A stretch of 64,000 bases of DNA from Frateuria_A sp051900425 (GCF_051900425.1 NZ_JBHZGK010000002.1:186001-250000), one strand, 5' to 3'; counted from the stretch's first letter, positions 52,133 through 61,583 are shown. Numbers and translations: made by a program. The notes: a model not told the origin generated them from the letters alone.

Positions 52133-55100
52133 ATGATCGCTTTCGACGGGCAGAGCGCCCTTTCGCCGTTTCGCCTTGAACGCCTGAACGCCCGCCTCGA
52201 CGCGGTGCACCGCGGCGCGCGCGTGCAGGCTGTCTGGTTCGTCTACGTGCTCGACGCCGGCCACGCGCCCGAAGGCGCCGAGCGCAAGCGCCTGCTCGAA
52301 GTGCTGGAAGCCAAGGACGCCACGCCCGAGTCCGCCACCCTGTGGACGGTGCCACGGCTGGGCACCATCTCGCCGTGGTCGAGCAAGGCCACCGACATCC
52401 TGCACGGCGCCGGCTTCGACGTGCGCCGCGTCGAGCGCGGCGTGGCCTGGCAGGTCGCCGGCCTGCCGGCTGCGGGTACGCCCGATTACGTGGCGGTGCT
52501 GGCCGTGCTGCACGATCCGATGACCGAATCGGTGCTGACCGACCTGGCGCAAGCGCAGGGCCTGTTCCTGGCCGGCACGCCGGGCGACCTGGTGCACGTC
52601 GAGCTCGGCGGCGCGGCGCGCGAGGCGCTGGCCGCCGCCAACGCGCGCCTGGGCCTGGCACTGGCCGACGACGAGATCGACTACCTCGCCGAGCGCTACG
52701 CGGAACTGGGCCGCGACCCGACCGACGCCGAGCTGTTCATGTTCGCGCAGGCCAACTCCGAGCATTGCCGCCACAAGGTGTTCAACGCGAGCTGGACGAT
52801 CGACGGCGAAGCACAGGACAAGAGCCTGTTCGCCATGATCAAGCACACCCACCAGTGCTCCCCGGCGCACACGCTCTCGGCCTACAAGGACAACGCGGCC
52901 GTGATCGAGGGCCACACGGCCCATCGCTTCCTCACCGATGGCGAAGGCACCTGGCGCGCGCACGACGAACAGGTCGACTACGCAATCAAGGTCGAGACGC
53001 ACAACCACCCGACCGCGATCGCGCCCTGGCCGGGTGCGGCCACCGGCGCCGGCGGCGAGATCCGCGACGAGGGCGCCACCGGCCGCGGCGCCAAGCCCAA
53101 GGCCGGCCTGACCGGCTTCTCGGTGTCGGACCTGCGCATCCCGGGCGCGCCGCAGCCGTGGGAAGTCGATCGCCCGTTGCCGCCGCGCATGGCCAGCGCG
53201 TTCGAGATCATGCGTGACGGGCCGCTCGGCGCCGCTGCGTTCAACAACGAATTCGGCCGGCCGTGCCTGGGAGGCTACTTCCGCACCTACGAGCACGAGA
53301 CCGGCGAAGCCGGCGTGCGCCGCGGCTACGACAAGCCGATCATGATCGCCGGCGGTCTGGCCAACATCCGCCACGACCACGTGCAGAAGCGCGACATCCA
53401 GCCGGGCCACGCGGTGATCGTGCTGGGCGGCCCGGCGATGTTGATCGGCCTGGGCGGTGGCGCGGCTTCCTCGGTGGCCTCGGGCGCCTCCAGCGCCGAG
53501 CTCGACTTCGCCTCGGTGCAGCGCGACAACGCCGAGATGGAGCGGCGCTGCCAGCAGGTGATCGACAGTTGCTGGATGCGTGGCGAGCACAACCCGATCG
53601 TCAGCATCCACGACGTCGGCGCCGGTGGCCTGTCCAACGCCATTCCCGAATTGCTCAACGACGCCGGCGTCGGCGGCCAGATCGACCTCTCCAGGGTGCC
53701 CTGCGACGACCCGTCGCTCTCGCCCATGCAGGTGTGGAGCAACGAGTCGCAGGAGCGCTACGTGCTCGGCATCGCGCAGGAAAACCTCGCCGAGTTCGAG
53801 GCCTACTGCAAGCGCGAGCGCTGCCCGTACGCGGTGGTCGGCACCGCCACCGCCGAGCGCACGTTGCGGGTGACCGACCCGCGCCGCAACCTCACCGTGA
53901 TCGATCTGCCGATGGACGTGCTGTTCGGCAAGCCGCCGCGCATGCACCGCGACGCGCAGCGGATCAAGCCGCGCGTGGACCTGCTGCCGGACCTCTCCGG
54001 CATCGGCATGGACGAGGCGGTGCAGCGCGTGCTGCGCCTGCCCACCGTGGGCAGCAAGAACTTCCTGATCACCATCGGCGACCGCACTGTCGGCGGCCTC
54101 AACCATCGCGACCCGATGGTCGGCCCGTGGCAGGTGCCGGTGGCGGACTGCGCCGTCACGCTCACCGACTTCGACGGCTACCAGGGCGAGGCGATGGCCA
54201 TGGCCGAGCGCGCGCCCGTAGCGTTGCTCAACAGCGCCGATGCCGCGCGGCTGGCCGTGGGCGAGGCGATCACCAACCTGGCCGCCGCGCCGATCGCTTC
54301 GCTGGGCGAGATCCGCCTGTCGGCCAACTGGATGGCCGCGGTCAACCACCCGGGCGAGGATGCGGCGCTGTTCGACGCGGTCAAGGCAGTCGGCATGGAG
54401 CTGTGCCCCGCGCTCGACATCGCCATCCCGGTCGGCAAGGACTCGCTCTCCATGCAGACCGTGTGGCAGGACGGCGACCAGCCGCAGCGTACGGTCGCGC
54501 CGGTGTCGCTGGTCATCACCGGCTTTGCCCGCGTCGACGACGTACGCCGCACGCTCACGCCGCAGCTCAAGCTCGACCGTGGCGATTCCGAGTTGTGGCT
54601 GATCGACCTCGGCGCCGGGCGCGATCGCCTGGGCGGTTCCGCGCTGACCCAGGTGTTCAACCGCGCCGGCGGCGTGCCGCCGGACCTGGACGATCCAAAG
54701 CGCCTGCGCGCGCTGTTCGAACTGGTGCAGGAGGCCAACCGCGCCGGCCTGGTGCTCGCCTACCACGACCGCTCCGACGGCGGCGTGCTGGTGACCCTGC
54801 TGGAAATGGCCTTCGCTGGCCACTGCGGCCTGCAGATTCACCTGGACGGCTGGGCCGAGGCCACGCTGCGCGCGCTGTTCAACGAGGAACTCGGCGCCGT
54901 GTTGCAGGTGGCCAGCGCCAATCGCGAAGCGTTCGAGGCGCTGCTGGTCAAGCACGGCCTGGCCGGCATGAGCCACCGCATCGGCCGTCCGAAGGAGAAG
55001 CTCGGCATCAAGCTTTACCTGGGCGACGATGCCGTCTTCAAGTGGAACTGGACGCAATTGCTCGGCGCCTGGAACCAGACCAGCCACGCCATGCAGCGCC

Positions 55101-55993
55101 TGCGCGACAATCCCGCCAGCGCCGATGCCGAGTGCGAATGGCGGCTGGACGACGCCGACCCGGGCGTAAACCCCAAGCTCACGTTCAATCCGGCCGAGGA
55201 TGTCGCCGCGCCGTACATCGCCCGCGGCGCGCGCCCGCGTGTGGCGATCCTGCGCGAGCAGGGCGTCAACGGCCAGGTCGAGATGGCCGCCGCGTTCACC
55301 CGCGCCGGTTTCGACGCAGTGGACGTGCACATGTCCGACCTCGCGGCCGGTCGCCACAAGCTGGCCGACTTCCGCGGCTTCGCCGCCTGCGGTGGCTTCT
55401 CCTACGGCGACGTGCTGGGCGCCGGCCGCGGCTGGGCCACCTCGATCCTCTACAACGAGGCGATGCGCGCGCAGTTCGAGGCGTTCTTCAGCGACCCGTC
55501 GAAGTTCGCGCTGGGCGCCTGCAACGGTTGCCAGATGCTCTCGCAGCTGAAGGACATCATCCCTGGCGCCAGGCACTGGCCGAAGTTCGTGCGCAACGCT
55601 TCGGAACAGTACGAGGCGCGCCTGGCGACGCTCGAAGTGCTCGACTCGCCCAGCCTGTTCTTCAAGGGCATGGCCGGCTCGCGCATTCCGGTGGCGGTGG
55701 CGCACGGCGAGGGCCGGGTCAGCTTCCCCTATGCCTGCAGCCCGTCCAAGGCGCAGGCGGCGGTGCGCTTCGTCGACAACCGCGGCAGGCCGACCGAGAA
55801 CTACCCGCTCAACCCGAACGGCTCGCCCGGCGGCCTGGCCGGCTTCACCGCCGCCGACGGGCGCGTGACCATCCTGATGCCGCATCCGGAACGCGTGTTC
55901 CGCAGCGTTCAGTTGAGCTGGCATCCGGAGAACTGGGGCGAGGATTCGCCGTGGATGCGCATGTTCCGGAACGCGCGGGTGTGGTGCGGCTGA
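52133..55993 (+). CDS. purL: phosphoribosylformylglycinamidine synthase PurL
   Basis: The 1286-residue single-chain enzyme has an N-terminal PurS-like domain and the FGAM-synthase core (FAQANSEHCRHKVFNASW; KVETHNHPTAIAPWPGAATGAGGEIRDEGATGRGA). A second AIR-synthase-like half and a C-terminal class I glutamine amidotransferase with Cys in GKFALGACNGCQMLSQL-like KFALGACNGCQMLSQ and His/Glu in ILMPHPERVFRS are present. It performs step four of purine synthesis. A TAGAAT at 52094-52099 may be its -10. Length matches E. coli PurL (1295). Confidence 0.95.
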   Translation: MIAFDGQSALSPFRLERLNARLDAVHRGARVQAVWFVYVLDAGHAPEGAERKRLLEVLEAKDATPESATLWTVPRLGTISPWSSKATDILHGAGFDVRRVERGVAWQVAGLPAAGTPDYVAVLAVLHDPMTESVLTDLAQAQGLFLAGTPGDLVHVELGGAAREALAAANARLGLALADDEIDYLAERYAELGRDPTDAELFMFAQANSEHCRHKVFNASWTIDGEAQDKSLFAMIKHTHQCSPAHTLSAYKDNAAVIEGHTAHRFLTDGEGTWRAHDEQVDYAIKVETHNHPTAIAPWPGAATGAGGEIRDEGATGRGAKPKAGLTGFSVSDLRIPGAPQPWEVDRPLPPRMASAFEIMRDGPLGAAAFNNEFGRPCLGGYFRTYEHETGEAGVRRGYDKPIMIAGGLANIRHDHVQKRDIQPGHAVIVLGGPAMLIGLGGGAASSVASGASSAELDFASVQRDNAEMERRCQQVIDSCWMRGEHNPIVSIHDVGAGGLSNAIPELLNDAGVGGQIDLSRVPCDDPSLSPMQVWSNESQERYVLGIAQENLAEFEAYCKRERCPYAVVGTATAERTLRVTDPRRNLTVIDLPMDVLFGKPPRMHRDAQRIKPRVDLLPDLSGIGMDEAVQRVLRLPTVGSKNFLITIGDRTVGGLNHRDPMVGPWQVPVADCAVTLTDFDGYQGEAMAMAERAPVALLNSADAARLAVGEAITNLAAAPIASLGEIRLSANWMAAVNHPGEDAALFDAVKAVGMELCPALDIAIPVGKDSLSMQTVWQDGDQPQRTVAPVSLVITGFARVDDVRRTLTPQLKLDRGDSELWLIDLGAGRDRLGGSALTQVFNRAGGVPPDLDDPKRLRALFELVQEANRAGLVLAYHDRSDGGVLVTLLEMAFAGHCGLQIHLDGWAEATLRALFNEELGAVLQVASANREAFEALLVKHGLAGMSHRIGRPKEKLGIKLYLGDDAVFKWNWTQLLGAWNQTSHAMQRLRDNPASADAECEWRLDDADPGVNPKLTFNPAEDVAAPYIARGARPRVAILREQGVNGQVEMAAAFTRAGFDAVDVHMSDLAAGRHKLADFRGFAACGGFSYGDVLGAGRGWATSILYNEAMRAQFEAFFSDPSKFALGACNGCQMLSQLKDIIPGARHWPKFVRNASEQYEARLATLEVLDSPSLFFKGMAGSRIPVAVAHGEGRVSFPYACSPSKAQAAVRFVDNRGRPTENYPLNPNGSPGGLAGFTAADGRVTILMPHPERVFRSVQLSWHPENWGEDSPWMRMFRNARVWCG

Positions 55994-56125
55994 GGGACGC
56001 GCTTCGCGTAGCCGACCGCTGACGTTGCGGCTCCCTCGCGCGCGGTAAGGTCGGCGCATGTCTGGCACGGCGAGCCCTTTTCCAATCCCTCTCTCTCCCG
56101 GCGGTGCCGGGGGAGCGGTGGTGGC

Positions 56126-56821
56126 GTGACCGGGTTGCCCACACGTTGGCTCCTCGCGCCGGCCTGGCTGCTCCTGCTGGCGCTGCTGCCGTGGTGGCTG
56201 GGGCTGCCGTTATTGCTGTCGGTGGCGGCGGTGCTGCTGTTCGGCAGCGATCGACTGGAAAGTCACGCGCCCGTGTTGCGCCTGGCGTTGCGTTGGGGGT
56301 TGCCGGGCGTGCTGTTCGCAGGGCAGCGCGCCCTGGGCGGCGAGGCGTTTGCCTGGGCGATGGCGCTGCTGGGGGCGTTGGCGGGCTTCACCTTGCTGGC
56401 CGGGCTGGAGGCATGGCTCGATCGCGGGCGGCGCGAGCAGGCCGCGCAGCCGAAGTTGCGTGACTGGCCGAGCCTCGCGCTGGCGCCAATCGGCCCCGGG
56501 GCGGTGGTGGTCGAGTTGGTGCCGCCCGCGTGGTCGGAAGGTACGTGCCCGGATCCGCGCGGGGGCGAGGTGCGCTGGGAGGCGGGGCGCTTCGTGCTGG
56601 CCGATGCGACGGTGGAGCGGGTGCAGGCGCACGCGTCGTTCAGCCCTGATGGTCGCTGGTTCGTTGCACGCACGTCGCGCGGTCTTGCGCTGCTCGACCG
56701 TGACCATGGACGCCTTTCTCGCCTGCGTGGCTGGGAGTTGTGCGGCTGGCATGACGGCCCGTGGCTCGCCCGAGAGGCGGGGCCGGCGATGGCTTGGCGT
56801 GAGGTGCTTGGTCGCCACTGA
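56126..56821 (+). CDS. membrane protein of unknown function, 231 residues
   Basis: Starting from GTG at 56126, the protein has an N-terminal membrane half with about three or four helices (WLLAPAWLLLLALLPWWLGLPLLLSVAAVLLF; MALLGALAGFTLLAGLEAWL). A soluble C-terminal domain follows, containing VQAHASFSPDGRWFVARTSRGLALLDRDHGRL. That segment resembles one blade of a WD40/TolB-type propeller, too short to form a full propeller. I do not recognise the family. It follows purL by 132 bases. Confidence 0.65.
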   Translation: MTGLPTRWLLAPAWLLLLALLPWWLGLPLLLSVAAVLLFGSDRLESHAPVLRLALRWGLPGVLFAGQRALGGEAFAWAMALLGALAGFTLLAGLEAWLDRGRREQAAQPKLRDWPSLALAPIGPGAVVVELVPPAWSEGTCPDPRGGEVRWEAGRFVLADATVERVQAHASFSPDGRWFVARTSRGLALLDRDHGRLSRLRGWELCGWHDGPWLAREAGPAMAWREVLGRH

Positions 56822-56825
56822 TCCT

Positions 56826-56872
56826 GCTCCCTCTCCCCTCCGGGGAGAGGGTTGGGGTGAGGGGCGGGGGCT
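56826..56872. repeat. dispersed palindrome family B
   Basis: CTCCCTCTCCCCTCCGGGGA then GAGGGTTGGGGTGAGGGGCG lies just after the membrane-protein stop. It is the left boundary of a 527-base gene-free region that ends with another direct copy at 57249. Confidence 0.8.
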
Positions 56873-56927
56873 CGCCTTGAGGTTTCCTTCAGAGCAAGAG
56901 CCTTCGGACGCCTTTGGCGCCCGAGTC

Positions 56928-57140
56928 ACTTTCTCTTGCTTGCCCAAGAGAAAGTAACCAAAGAGAAGGGCACCCCGATGGCGCGCCCTTCGGGTACGCG
57001 TGCGGGCGGCGGGGTTTTTCGACGGGGCTTCCTGCCCCGACGAAAAACTGGCCGGCGTCCTGCCGGCCACCCTGCGGGCTGATCCGCCACCCGCCCGCCG
57101 CGCCATAGGGGACCCGGGTAGAGCAGCGCGCTTCCTGCGC
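56928..57140. repeat. long intergenic element with two nested inverted repeats
   Basis: ACTTTCTCTTG (56928-56938) pairs with CAAGAGAAAGT (56945-56955). Then GTTTTTCGACGGGGC (57014-57028) pairs with GCCCCGACGAAAAAC (57034-57048) around TTCCT with one mismatch. Between and after are GC-rich stretches rich in short palindromes. No gene is visible. From memory, similar ACTTTCTCTTG-type segments recur in genomes of Xanthomonadaceae and other proteobacteria. Confidence 0.6.
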
Positions 57141-57171
57141 GCACTTTTCAGAGGAGCCAAGGCCAAGGCGA

Positions 57172-57228
57172 AAAGCCGGAGCGGAAGGCCGGAGCGAAAG
57201 GCCGGAGCGGAAGGCCGGAGCGGAAGGC
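57172..57228. repeat. 13-base tandem repeat AAGGCCGGAGCGG
   Basis: Four near-identical units (57172, 57185, 57198, 57211) and a fifth partial unit lie head to tail, the first differing by one base (AAAGCC) and the second ending in A. It does not encode a recognised product and may vary in copy number between strains. Confidence 0.8.
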
Positions 57229-57248
57229 ATGGACGTGCGGCGAACGGG

Positions 57249-57300
57249 CTCCCTCTCCCCTCCGGGGAGAGGGCTGGGGTGAGGGGCCGGGGCTCGCGGG
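57249..57300. repeat. dispersed palindrome family B before the glycosyltransferase
   Basis: CTCCCTCTCCCCTCCGGGGA then GAGGGCTGGGGTGAGGGGCC ends about 50 bases before the GT2 start, closing the repeat-dense region that begins at 56826. Confidence 0.8.
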
Positions 57301-57348
57301 CAACTGCAGGCAGTTCTCCACACCCCGCCCCTCACGCATACTTGCCGG

Positions 57349-58239
57349 GTGTCTACTCCCATTCCCCTCGCAAGGACGCTTCCGGTCAGCGTGATCGTGG
57401 TGTGCGCCGACAGCGGCTCCTCGCTGCGCGACTGCGCGCAGCGGGTGCTCGAAAGCGTGGTGCCGCTCGAGTTGATCCTGATCGACAACGGCTCGACCGA
57501 CGGCGTGCCGCAGTCGATCGAAAGCGCGCACGCTGACGAGCCGCGGCTGAAGGTGATCTACAACCACGCCAACCTCGGCTTCGGCCCGGCGGTGAACCGT
57601 GCCGCCGCGGTGGCGAAGGGCGAGCACCTGCTGGTGCTCAACCCCGACTGCCTGCTCGAACCGGACACCCTGACCCGCATGCTCGACGTCATCGACGAGC
57701 ATCCCCAGGCGGGCATCGTCGGCGCCGTGGTGTGCGCTGCCGACGGCACGCCCGATCCGGCCTCGTACCGGCGCGATCCACTGTTGCGCCCGGCGCTGGC
57801 GACGCTGCTGGGCGCGCGTGGCGGGATGAACATCGACGGTGACGTTCCGGCCAGCGTGGTAACCGCCGAAGCGGTATCCGGCGCGCTCATGCTGCTGCCG
57901 CGCAAGGTGTTCGAGCAACTGGGCGGTTTCGACGAGGCGTACTTCCTGCACTGCGAGGACCTGGACCTGTGCCGGCGCGCCCGCGATGCGGGTTACTCGG
58001 TGCTGCTCGCCGGCGACGTGCGCGTGCTGCACGGCAAGGGCGGTTCGAGCCGGCACCGGCCGGTGTTCGTCAGCCGGCACAAGCATCGCGGCATGTGGCG
58101 CTGGTTCCGCAAGTTCGATCCGGCTGCGCGCAACCCGCTGGTGGCGGGCGTGGTCTGGCTGGGCATCTGGGCACACTTCGCGCTGCAGGTACCTGGCCAG
58201 CTACGGCGCTTGTCCCGGGCCAGGCGCCGCACCCCGTAG
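57349..58239 (+). CDS. family 2 glycosyltransferase
   Basis: The 296-residue protein has the GT2 nucleotide-sugar site: PVSVIVVCADSGSSLRDC, ILIDNGSTDGVPQ, NHANLGFGPAVNRAAAVAKG and LLVLNPDCLLEPDT (DxD-like), then FDEAYFLHCEDLDLCRRARDAG with the catalytic acid region. It looks like rhamnosyl- or glucosyltransferases of surface polysaccharide synthesis, but acts alone here. The start is GTG at 57349. A hydrophobic segment near the C-terminus (LVAGVVWLGIWAHFALQV) may tether it to the membrane. Confidence 0.85.
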   Translation: MSTPIPLARTLPVSVIVVCADSGSSLRDCAQRVLESVVPLELILIDNGSTDGVPQSIESAHADEPRLKVIYNHANLGFGPAVNRAAAVAKGEHLLVLNPDCLLEPDTLTRMLDVIDEHPQAGIVGAVVCAADGTPDPASYRRDPLLRPALATLLGARGGMNIDGDVPASVVTAEAVSGALMLLPRKVFEQLGGFDEAYFLHCEDLDLCRRARDAGYSVLLAGDVRVLHGKGGSSRHRPVFVSRHKHRGMWRWFRKFDPAARNPLVAGVVWLGIWAHFALQVPGQLRRLSRARRRTP

Positions 58240-58240
58240 G

Positions 58241-58265
58241 CGCCCGCTCGCGGGCGATGTTTTTT
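58241..58265 (+). terminator. probable terminator of the glycosyltransferase gene
   Basis: CGCCCG (58241-58246) pairs with CGGGCG (58251-58256) around CTCG, followed by ATG and then six T residues. The stem begins two bases after the stop codon. The three-base gap before the T-run weakens it slightly. Confidence 0.6.
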
Positions 58266-58322
58266 CAACATGGCCGCAGGGGTCGCGCGCGAGCGATCCC
58301 CGCAAGAGAACGTCGACTACGC

Positions 58323-59219
58323 ATGACGACCCGCCCCCGCACCTTCGCCGCCACCATCGGCCTGCTGGCCCTCACCGCCGTGTGGGGCTCGACCTTCGTG
58401 CTGATCAAGGACGTGGTCGGGCGCATGCGCGTGGTCGACTTCCTGGCCGTGCGCTTCAGCGTGGCGGCGGTGGCGATGCTGCTGCTGTTCGCGCTCCCGG
58501 TGTGGCGGCTGCCGCGTGGCCAGGTCGCGCGGGCGTTGCTGCTGGGCCTGGTCTACGGCGCTGCCCAGTTGCTGCAGACCTGGGGTTTGAAGCTGATCGC
58601 GCCCAGCGTCAGCGGCTTCGCCACCGGCATGTATGTGGTGTTCACGCCGCTCCTGGCCTGGCTGCTGCTGCGTGAGCGCATCGCGGGCGTCGTCTGGCTT
58701 GCCGTCGCGCTGGCGACCGGGGGGCTGGCGCTGCTGTCCCTGCACGGTGTGTCCATCGACCTGGGCGTGTGGCTGACGCTGGCCTCGGCGGCCCTCTACG
58801 CGTTGCACATCGTCGGCCTGGGTCGCTGGTCGCGCGAGCAGGACGCGGTCGGCATGTCGGCGGTGCAGGTGGTGGCGATCGCGCTGATCTGCCTGCTGGC
58901 CACTGCGCCGCAAGGGCCGGCGCTGCCTCCCGACGGCTCGGCGTGGCTGGCGGTGCTGTACATGGCGCTGGTCGCCGGCGCGGGTGCGATGCTGATGCAG
59001 ACCTGGGCGCAGGCGCACCTGCCGCCCGCGCGCGCGGCGATCGTGATGACCACCGAGCCGGTGTTCGCCGCGGGCTTCGCGGTGGCGCTGGGCGTGGATG
59101 CGCTGAGCTGGCGCATGCTCGCCGGCGGCGCGCTGGTGCTGGGGGCGATGTACCTGGTGGAGCTGGCGCCCAGGCGCAGCGTGGCGCTGGAGGCGGAAGC
59201 GATCCATCACGAGGTGTAG
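58323..59219 (+). CDS. EamA/DMT-family transporter (second copy)
   Basis: The 298-residue membrane protein has two EamA repeats: ATIGLLALTAVWGSTFVLIKDVVGRM (with the WGSTF motif) and LGVWLTLASAALYALHIVGLGRW. It ends APRRSVALEAEAIHHEV. It is not closely similar to the EamA gene at 21715 beyond the family fold. Substrate unknown. The ATG at 58323 gives the usual short N-terminus; the upstream frame is a shadow of the GT2 gene. Confidence 0.86.
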   Translation: MTTRPRTFAATIGLLALTAVWGSTFVLIKDVVGRMRVVDFLAVRFSVAAVAMLLLFALPVWRLPRGQVARALLLGLVYGAAQLLQTWGLKLIAPSVSGFATGMYVVFTPLLAWLLLRERIAGVVWLAVALATGGLALLSLHGVSIDLGVWLTLASAALYALHIVGLGRWSREQDAVGMSAVQVVAIALICLLATAPQGPALPPDGSAWLAVLYMALVAGAGAMLMQTWAQAHLPPARAAIVMTTEPVFAAGFAVALGVDALSWRMLAGGALVLGAMYLVELAPRRSVALEAEAIHHEV

Positions 59220-59235
59220 CGCTCCAGGCCGCTCC

Positions 59236-59299
59236 GCGTAGGGTGGGCATCAGCCACCGTTCCGGCGGCGTGCGGTGGGCTGATGCCCACCCTACGGTA
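59236..59299. repeat. dispersed palindrome family C between convergent EamA and ybdD
   Basis: CGTAGGGTGGGCATCAGCCA and GTGGGCTGATGCCCACCCTA are inverted arms about 20 bases apart. The element occupies almost the whole gap between the two converging genes. Confidence 0.8.
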
Positions 59300-59307
59300 C
59301 GCGAGCC

Positions 59308-59502
59308 TCAGCAGCAGCGTCCGCCGGTGCCCTTGTAGCGCGCCTCCTGGCGCTCGCGGAAGAACGCCGCGTAGCTCGGGACCGGGCGCTCCGGATGGTG
59401 TTCGCGCAGGTGGCGTACGTAGGTGTCGTAGTCGGGCACGCCGCAGCACAGGCGTGCGGTCTGCACGGCGCGCGACCAGGCGAGGCGAAGCCAGCGCTTC
59501 AT
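59308..59502 (-). CDS. ybdD: YbdD/YjiX family small protein
   Basis: The 64-residue protein (MKRWLRLAWSRAVQTARLCC GVPDYDTYVRHL; ERPVPSYAAFFRERQEARY) is the short partner usually encoded after cstA-type transporters. It is needed for activity of the related E. coli pyruvate transporter BtsT (YjiY) with YjiX. Its ATG overlaps the cstA TGA by four bases. Confidence 0.88.
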   Translation of the reverse strand: MKRWLRLAWSRAVQTARLCCGVPDYDTYVRHLREHHPERPVPSYAAFFRERQEARYKGTGGRCC

Positions 59503-61583
59503 GGCGTGCTCCCGGCAACGGCGTCGACCGGCACGTACGGCTCCTCGTGCGCGGTCGGGTGGTTGGTACGCCAGGCGCGCACGATCGTGCGCAGGGTGAA
59601 GGCCACCATCGCCACCACCAGCAGCATGAACAAACCGGTCAGCGCCGAGTCCACGTAGTTGTTGGTGACGATCCGCTGCATCTCGGCGACGTTGTGCGCA
59701 GGCGCCAGCAATCGGCCCTCGGCGGCCGCAGCGGCATACTTCTGCGCAGCCGCGGTGAAGCTGATCGGCCCCGCCAGCTTTTCGTAACCTGCCGCCAGCG
59801 TGCATACGATCAGCCAGACCGCCGGGATGCCCGGCACCCAGACGAACCGCTCGCGCTTGAGCTTCACCACCACTACCGTCGCCAGCAGCAACGCGATCGC
59901 CGCCAGCATCTGGTTGGCAATGCCGAACAGTGGCCACAGCGTGTTGATGCCGCCCAGCGGATCGACCGCGCCCTGGTAGAGGAAGTAACCCCACAGCCCC
60001 ACGCAGATCGCCGTGGCGAACAGGTTGCCCGTCCATGATTCGGTCTGCTGCAGCGGCTTGTGGATCAGGCCGGCGATCTCCTGGATCATGAAGCGGCCCA
60101 CGCGCGTGCCGGCGTCCACCGTGGTCAGGATGAACAGCGCCTCGAACAGGATCGCGTAGTGGTACCAGAACGCCATCATGCCGCCGCCGGGCAGGATCTC
60201 GTGCAGCAGCCGTGCCATGCCCACCGCGAGCGTGGGCGCGCCGCCGGCCCGCGAGAGCACGCTCGCTTCGCCGATGTCGCGCGCGGTCTGCGTAAGCTGG
60301 TCGGGCGTGACCACGAAGCCCCACTGGCTGATGGTCTGCGCGGCGTGCTCGGCGGTGATGCCGATCAGCGCCGCCGGCGAATTCATCGCGAAGTACACGC
60401 CCGGATGCAGCGACGCGGCCGCCACCAGCGCCATGATCGCCACGAACGCCTCCATCAGCATGCCGCCGTAGCCGACCAGGCGCGCCTCGCCTTCGTTGGC
60501 CAGCAGTTTCGGCGTGGTGCCCGAGGCGATGATCGAGTGCCAGCCCGACACCGCACCGCAGGCGATCGTGATGAACAGGAACGGGAACAGGTCGCCCTGG
60601 AACACCGGCCCGGTGCCGTCGATGAAGCGCGTGACCGCGGCCATCTGCAGTGTCGGCGCGGCAAGGAAGATGGCCAGTGCCAACAGCGCGATGGTGCCGA
60701 TCTTGAGGAACGTCGACAGGTAATCGCGCGGCGCCAGCAATAGCCACACCGGCAGCACCGAGGCGCAGAAGCCGTACGCGATCAGCAGCCATGCCAGCGC
60801 CTTCGCGTCGAAGTCGAAAAGCGGCGCCAGCGTGGCCGACTCGGCCACGAAGCGACCCAGCCAGATCGAGCCGAGCAGCAGCACCAGCCCGATGATCGAC
60901 ACTTCGAGAATGCGGCCCGGCCGCAGCCAGCGCAGGTACACGCCCATCAGCAGCGCGATCGGGATCGTCGCGGCCACGGTGAAGGTGCCCCACGGGCTGT
61001 GCGTGAGCGCCTTGACCACCACCAGCGCGAGCACCGCCAGCACGATCATCATCAGCACCAGCACGCCGAACATCGCCACCACGCCGGGCAGCGGTCCCAG
61101 TTCCTCGCGCAGCATGTGACCGAGCGAACGGCCGTCGCGGCGCAGCGACAGCGCGAGGATCATGAAGTCCTGCACCGCGCCGGCGAACACCACGCCGAAC
61201 AGGATCCACAGCGTGCCCGGCAGGTAGCCCATCTGCGCCGCCAGCACCGGACCCACCAGCGGACCAGCGCCGGCAATGGCGGCGAAGTGGTGACCGAACA
61301 CCACCCACTTGTCGGTCGGCACGTAGTCGAGTCCGTCCGGATGGCGCATCGCCGGCGTGGCGCGGCTGGGGTCGAGCTGCAGCACGTGCCGTTCGACGAA
61401 GCGGCCGTAGAAGCGGTAGCCGATCACGAACACCGCGATCGCTGCGGCGACCAGCCAGATCGCGTTGATCGGCTCGCCGCGGCGCAGCGCGACCACGCCC
61501 AGGCAGTAGGCACCGACGAGGGCAATCGAGGCCCACAGGATCTTCGCCGCGGGGCTGGTCGGAACGGAGGCGCGGGTATGCAT
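59499..61583 (-). CDS. cstA: CstA-family carbon-starvation transporter
   Basis: The 694-residue membrane protein has about 16-18 helices and the family blocks YVPTDKWVVFGHHFAAIAGAGPLVGPVLAAQMGYLPG, GAVQDFMILALSLRRDGRSLG and IACGAVSGWHSIIASGTTPK. CstA and YjiY take up pyruvate or peptides. The ATG at 61583 (MHTRASVP) has GGAGAAG upstream and is preferred over the first in-frame start at 61637. It is coupled to ybdD. Confidence 0.92.
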   Translation of the reverse strand: MHTRASVPTSPAAKILWASIALVGAYCLGVVALRRGEPINAIWLVAAAIAVFVIGYRFYGRFVERHVLQLDPSRATPAMRHPDGLDYVPTDKWVVFGHHFAAIAGAGPLVGPVLAAQMGYLPGTLWILFGVVFAGAVQDFMILALSLRRDGRSLGHMLREELGPLPGVVAMFGVLVLMMIVLAVLALVVVKALTHSPWGTFTVAATIPIALLMGVYLRWLRPGRILEVSIIGLVLLLGSIWLGRFVAESATLAPLFDFDAKALAWLLIAYGFCASVLPVWLLLAPRDYLSTFLKIGTIALLALAIFLAAPTLQMAAVTRFIDGTGPVFQGDLFPFLFITIACGAVSGWHSIIASGTTPKLLANEGEARLVGYGGMLMEAFVAIMALVAAASLHPGVYFAMNSPAALIGITAEHAAQTISQWGFVVTPDQLTQTARDIGEASVLSRAGGAPTLAVGMARLLHEILPGGGMMAFWYHYAILFEALFILTTVDAGTRVGRFMIQEIAGLIHKPLQQTESWTGNLFATAICVGLWGYFLYQGAVDPLGGINTLWPLFGIANQMLAAIALLLATVVVVKLKRERFVWVPGIPAVWLIVCTLAAGYEKLAGPISFTAAAQKYAAAAAEGRLLAPAHNVAEMQRIVTNNYVDSALTGLFMLLVVAMVAFTLRTIVRAWRTNHPTAHEEPYVPVDAVAGSTP

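Noticed and set aside
51926..56068. 1380-codon open frame antisense to purL
   Set aside because: Same cause; the sense strand is unmistakable PurL and the antisense product is low-complexity.
57349..58239. polysaccharide biosynthesis cluster around the GT2 gene
   Set aside because: Neighbours are an unknown membrane protein and a DMT transporter; no other sugar-synthesis genes are present.
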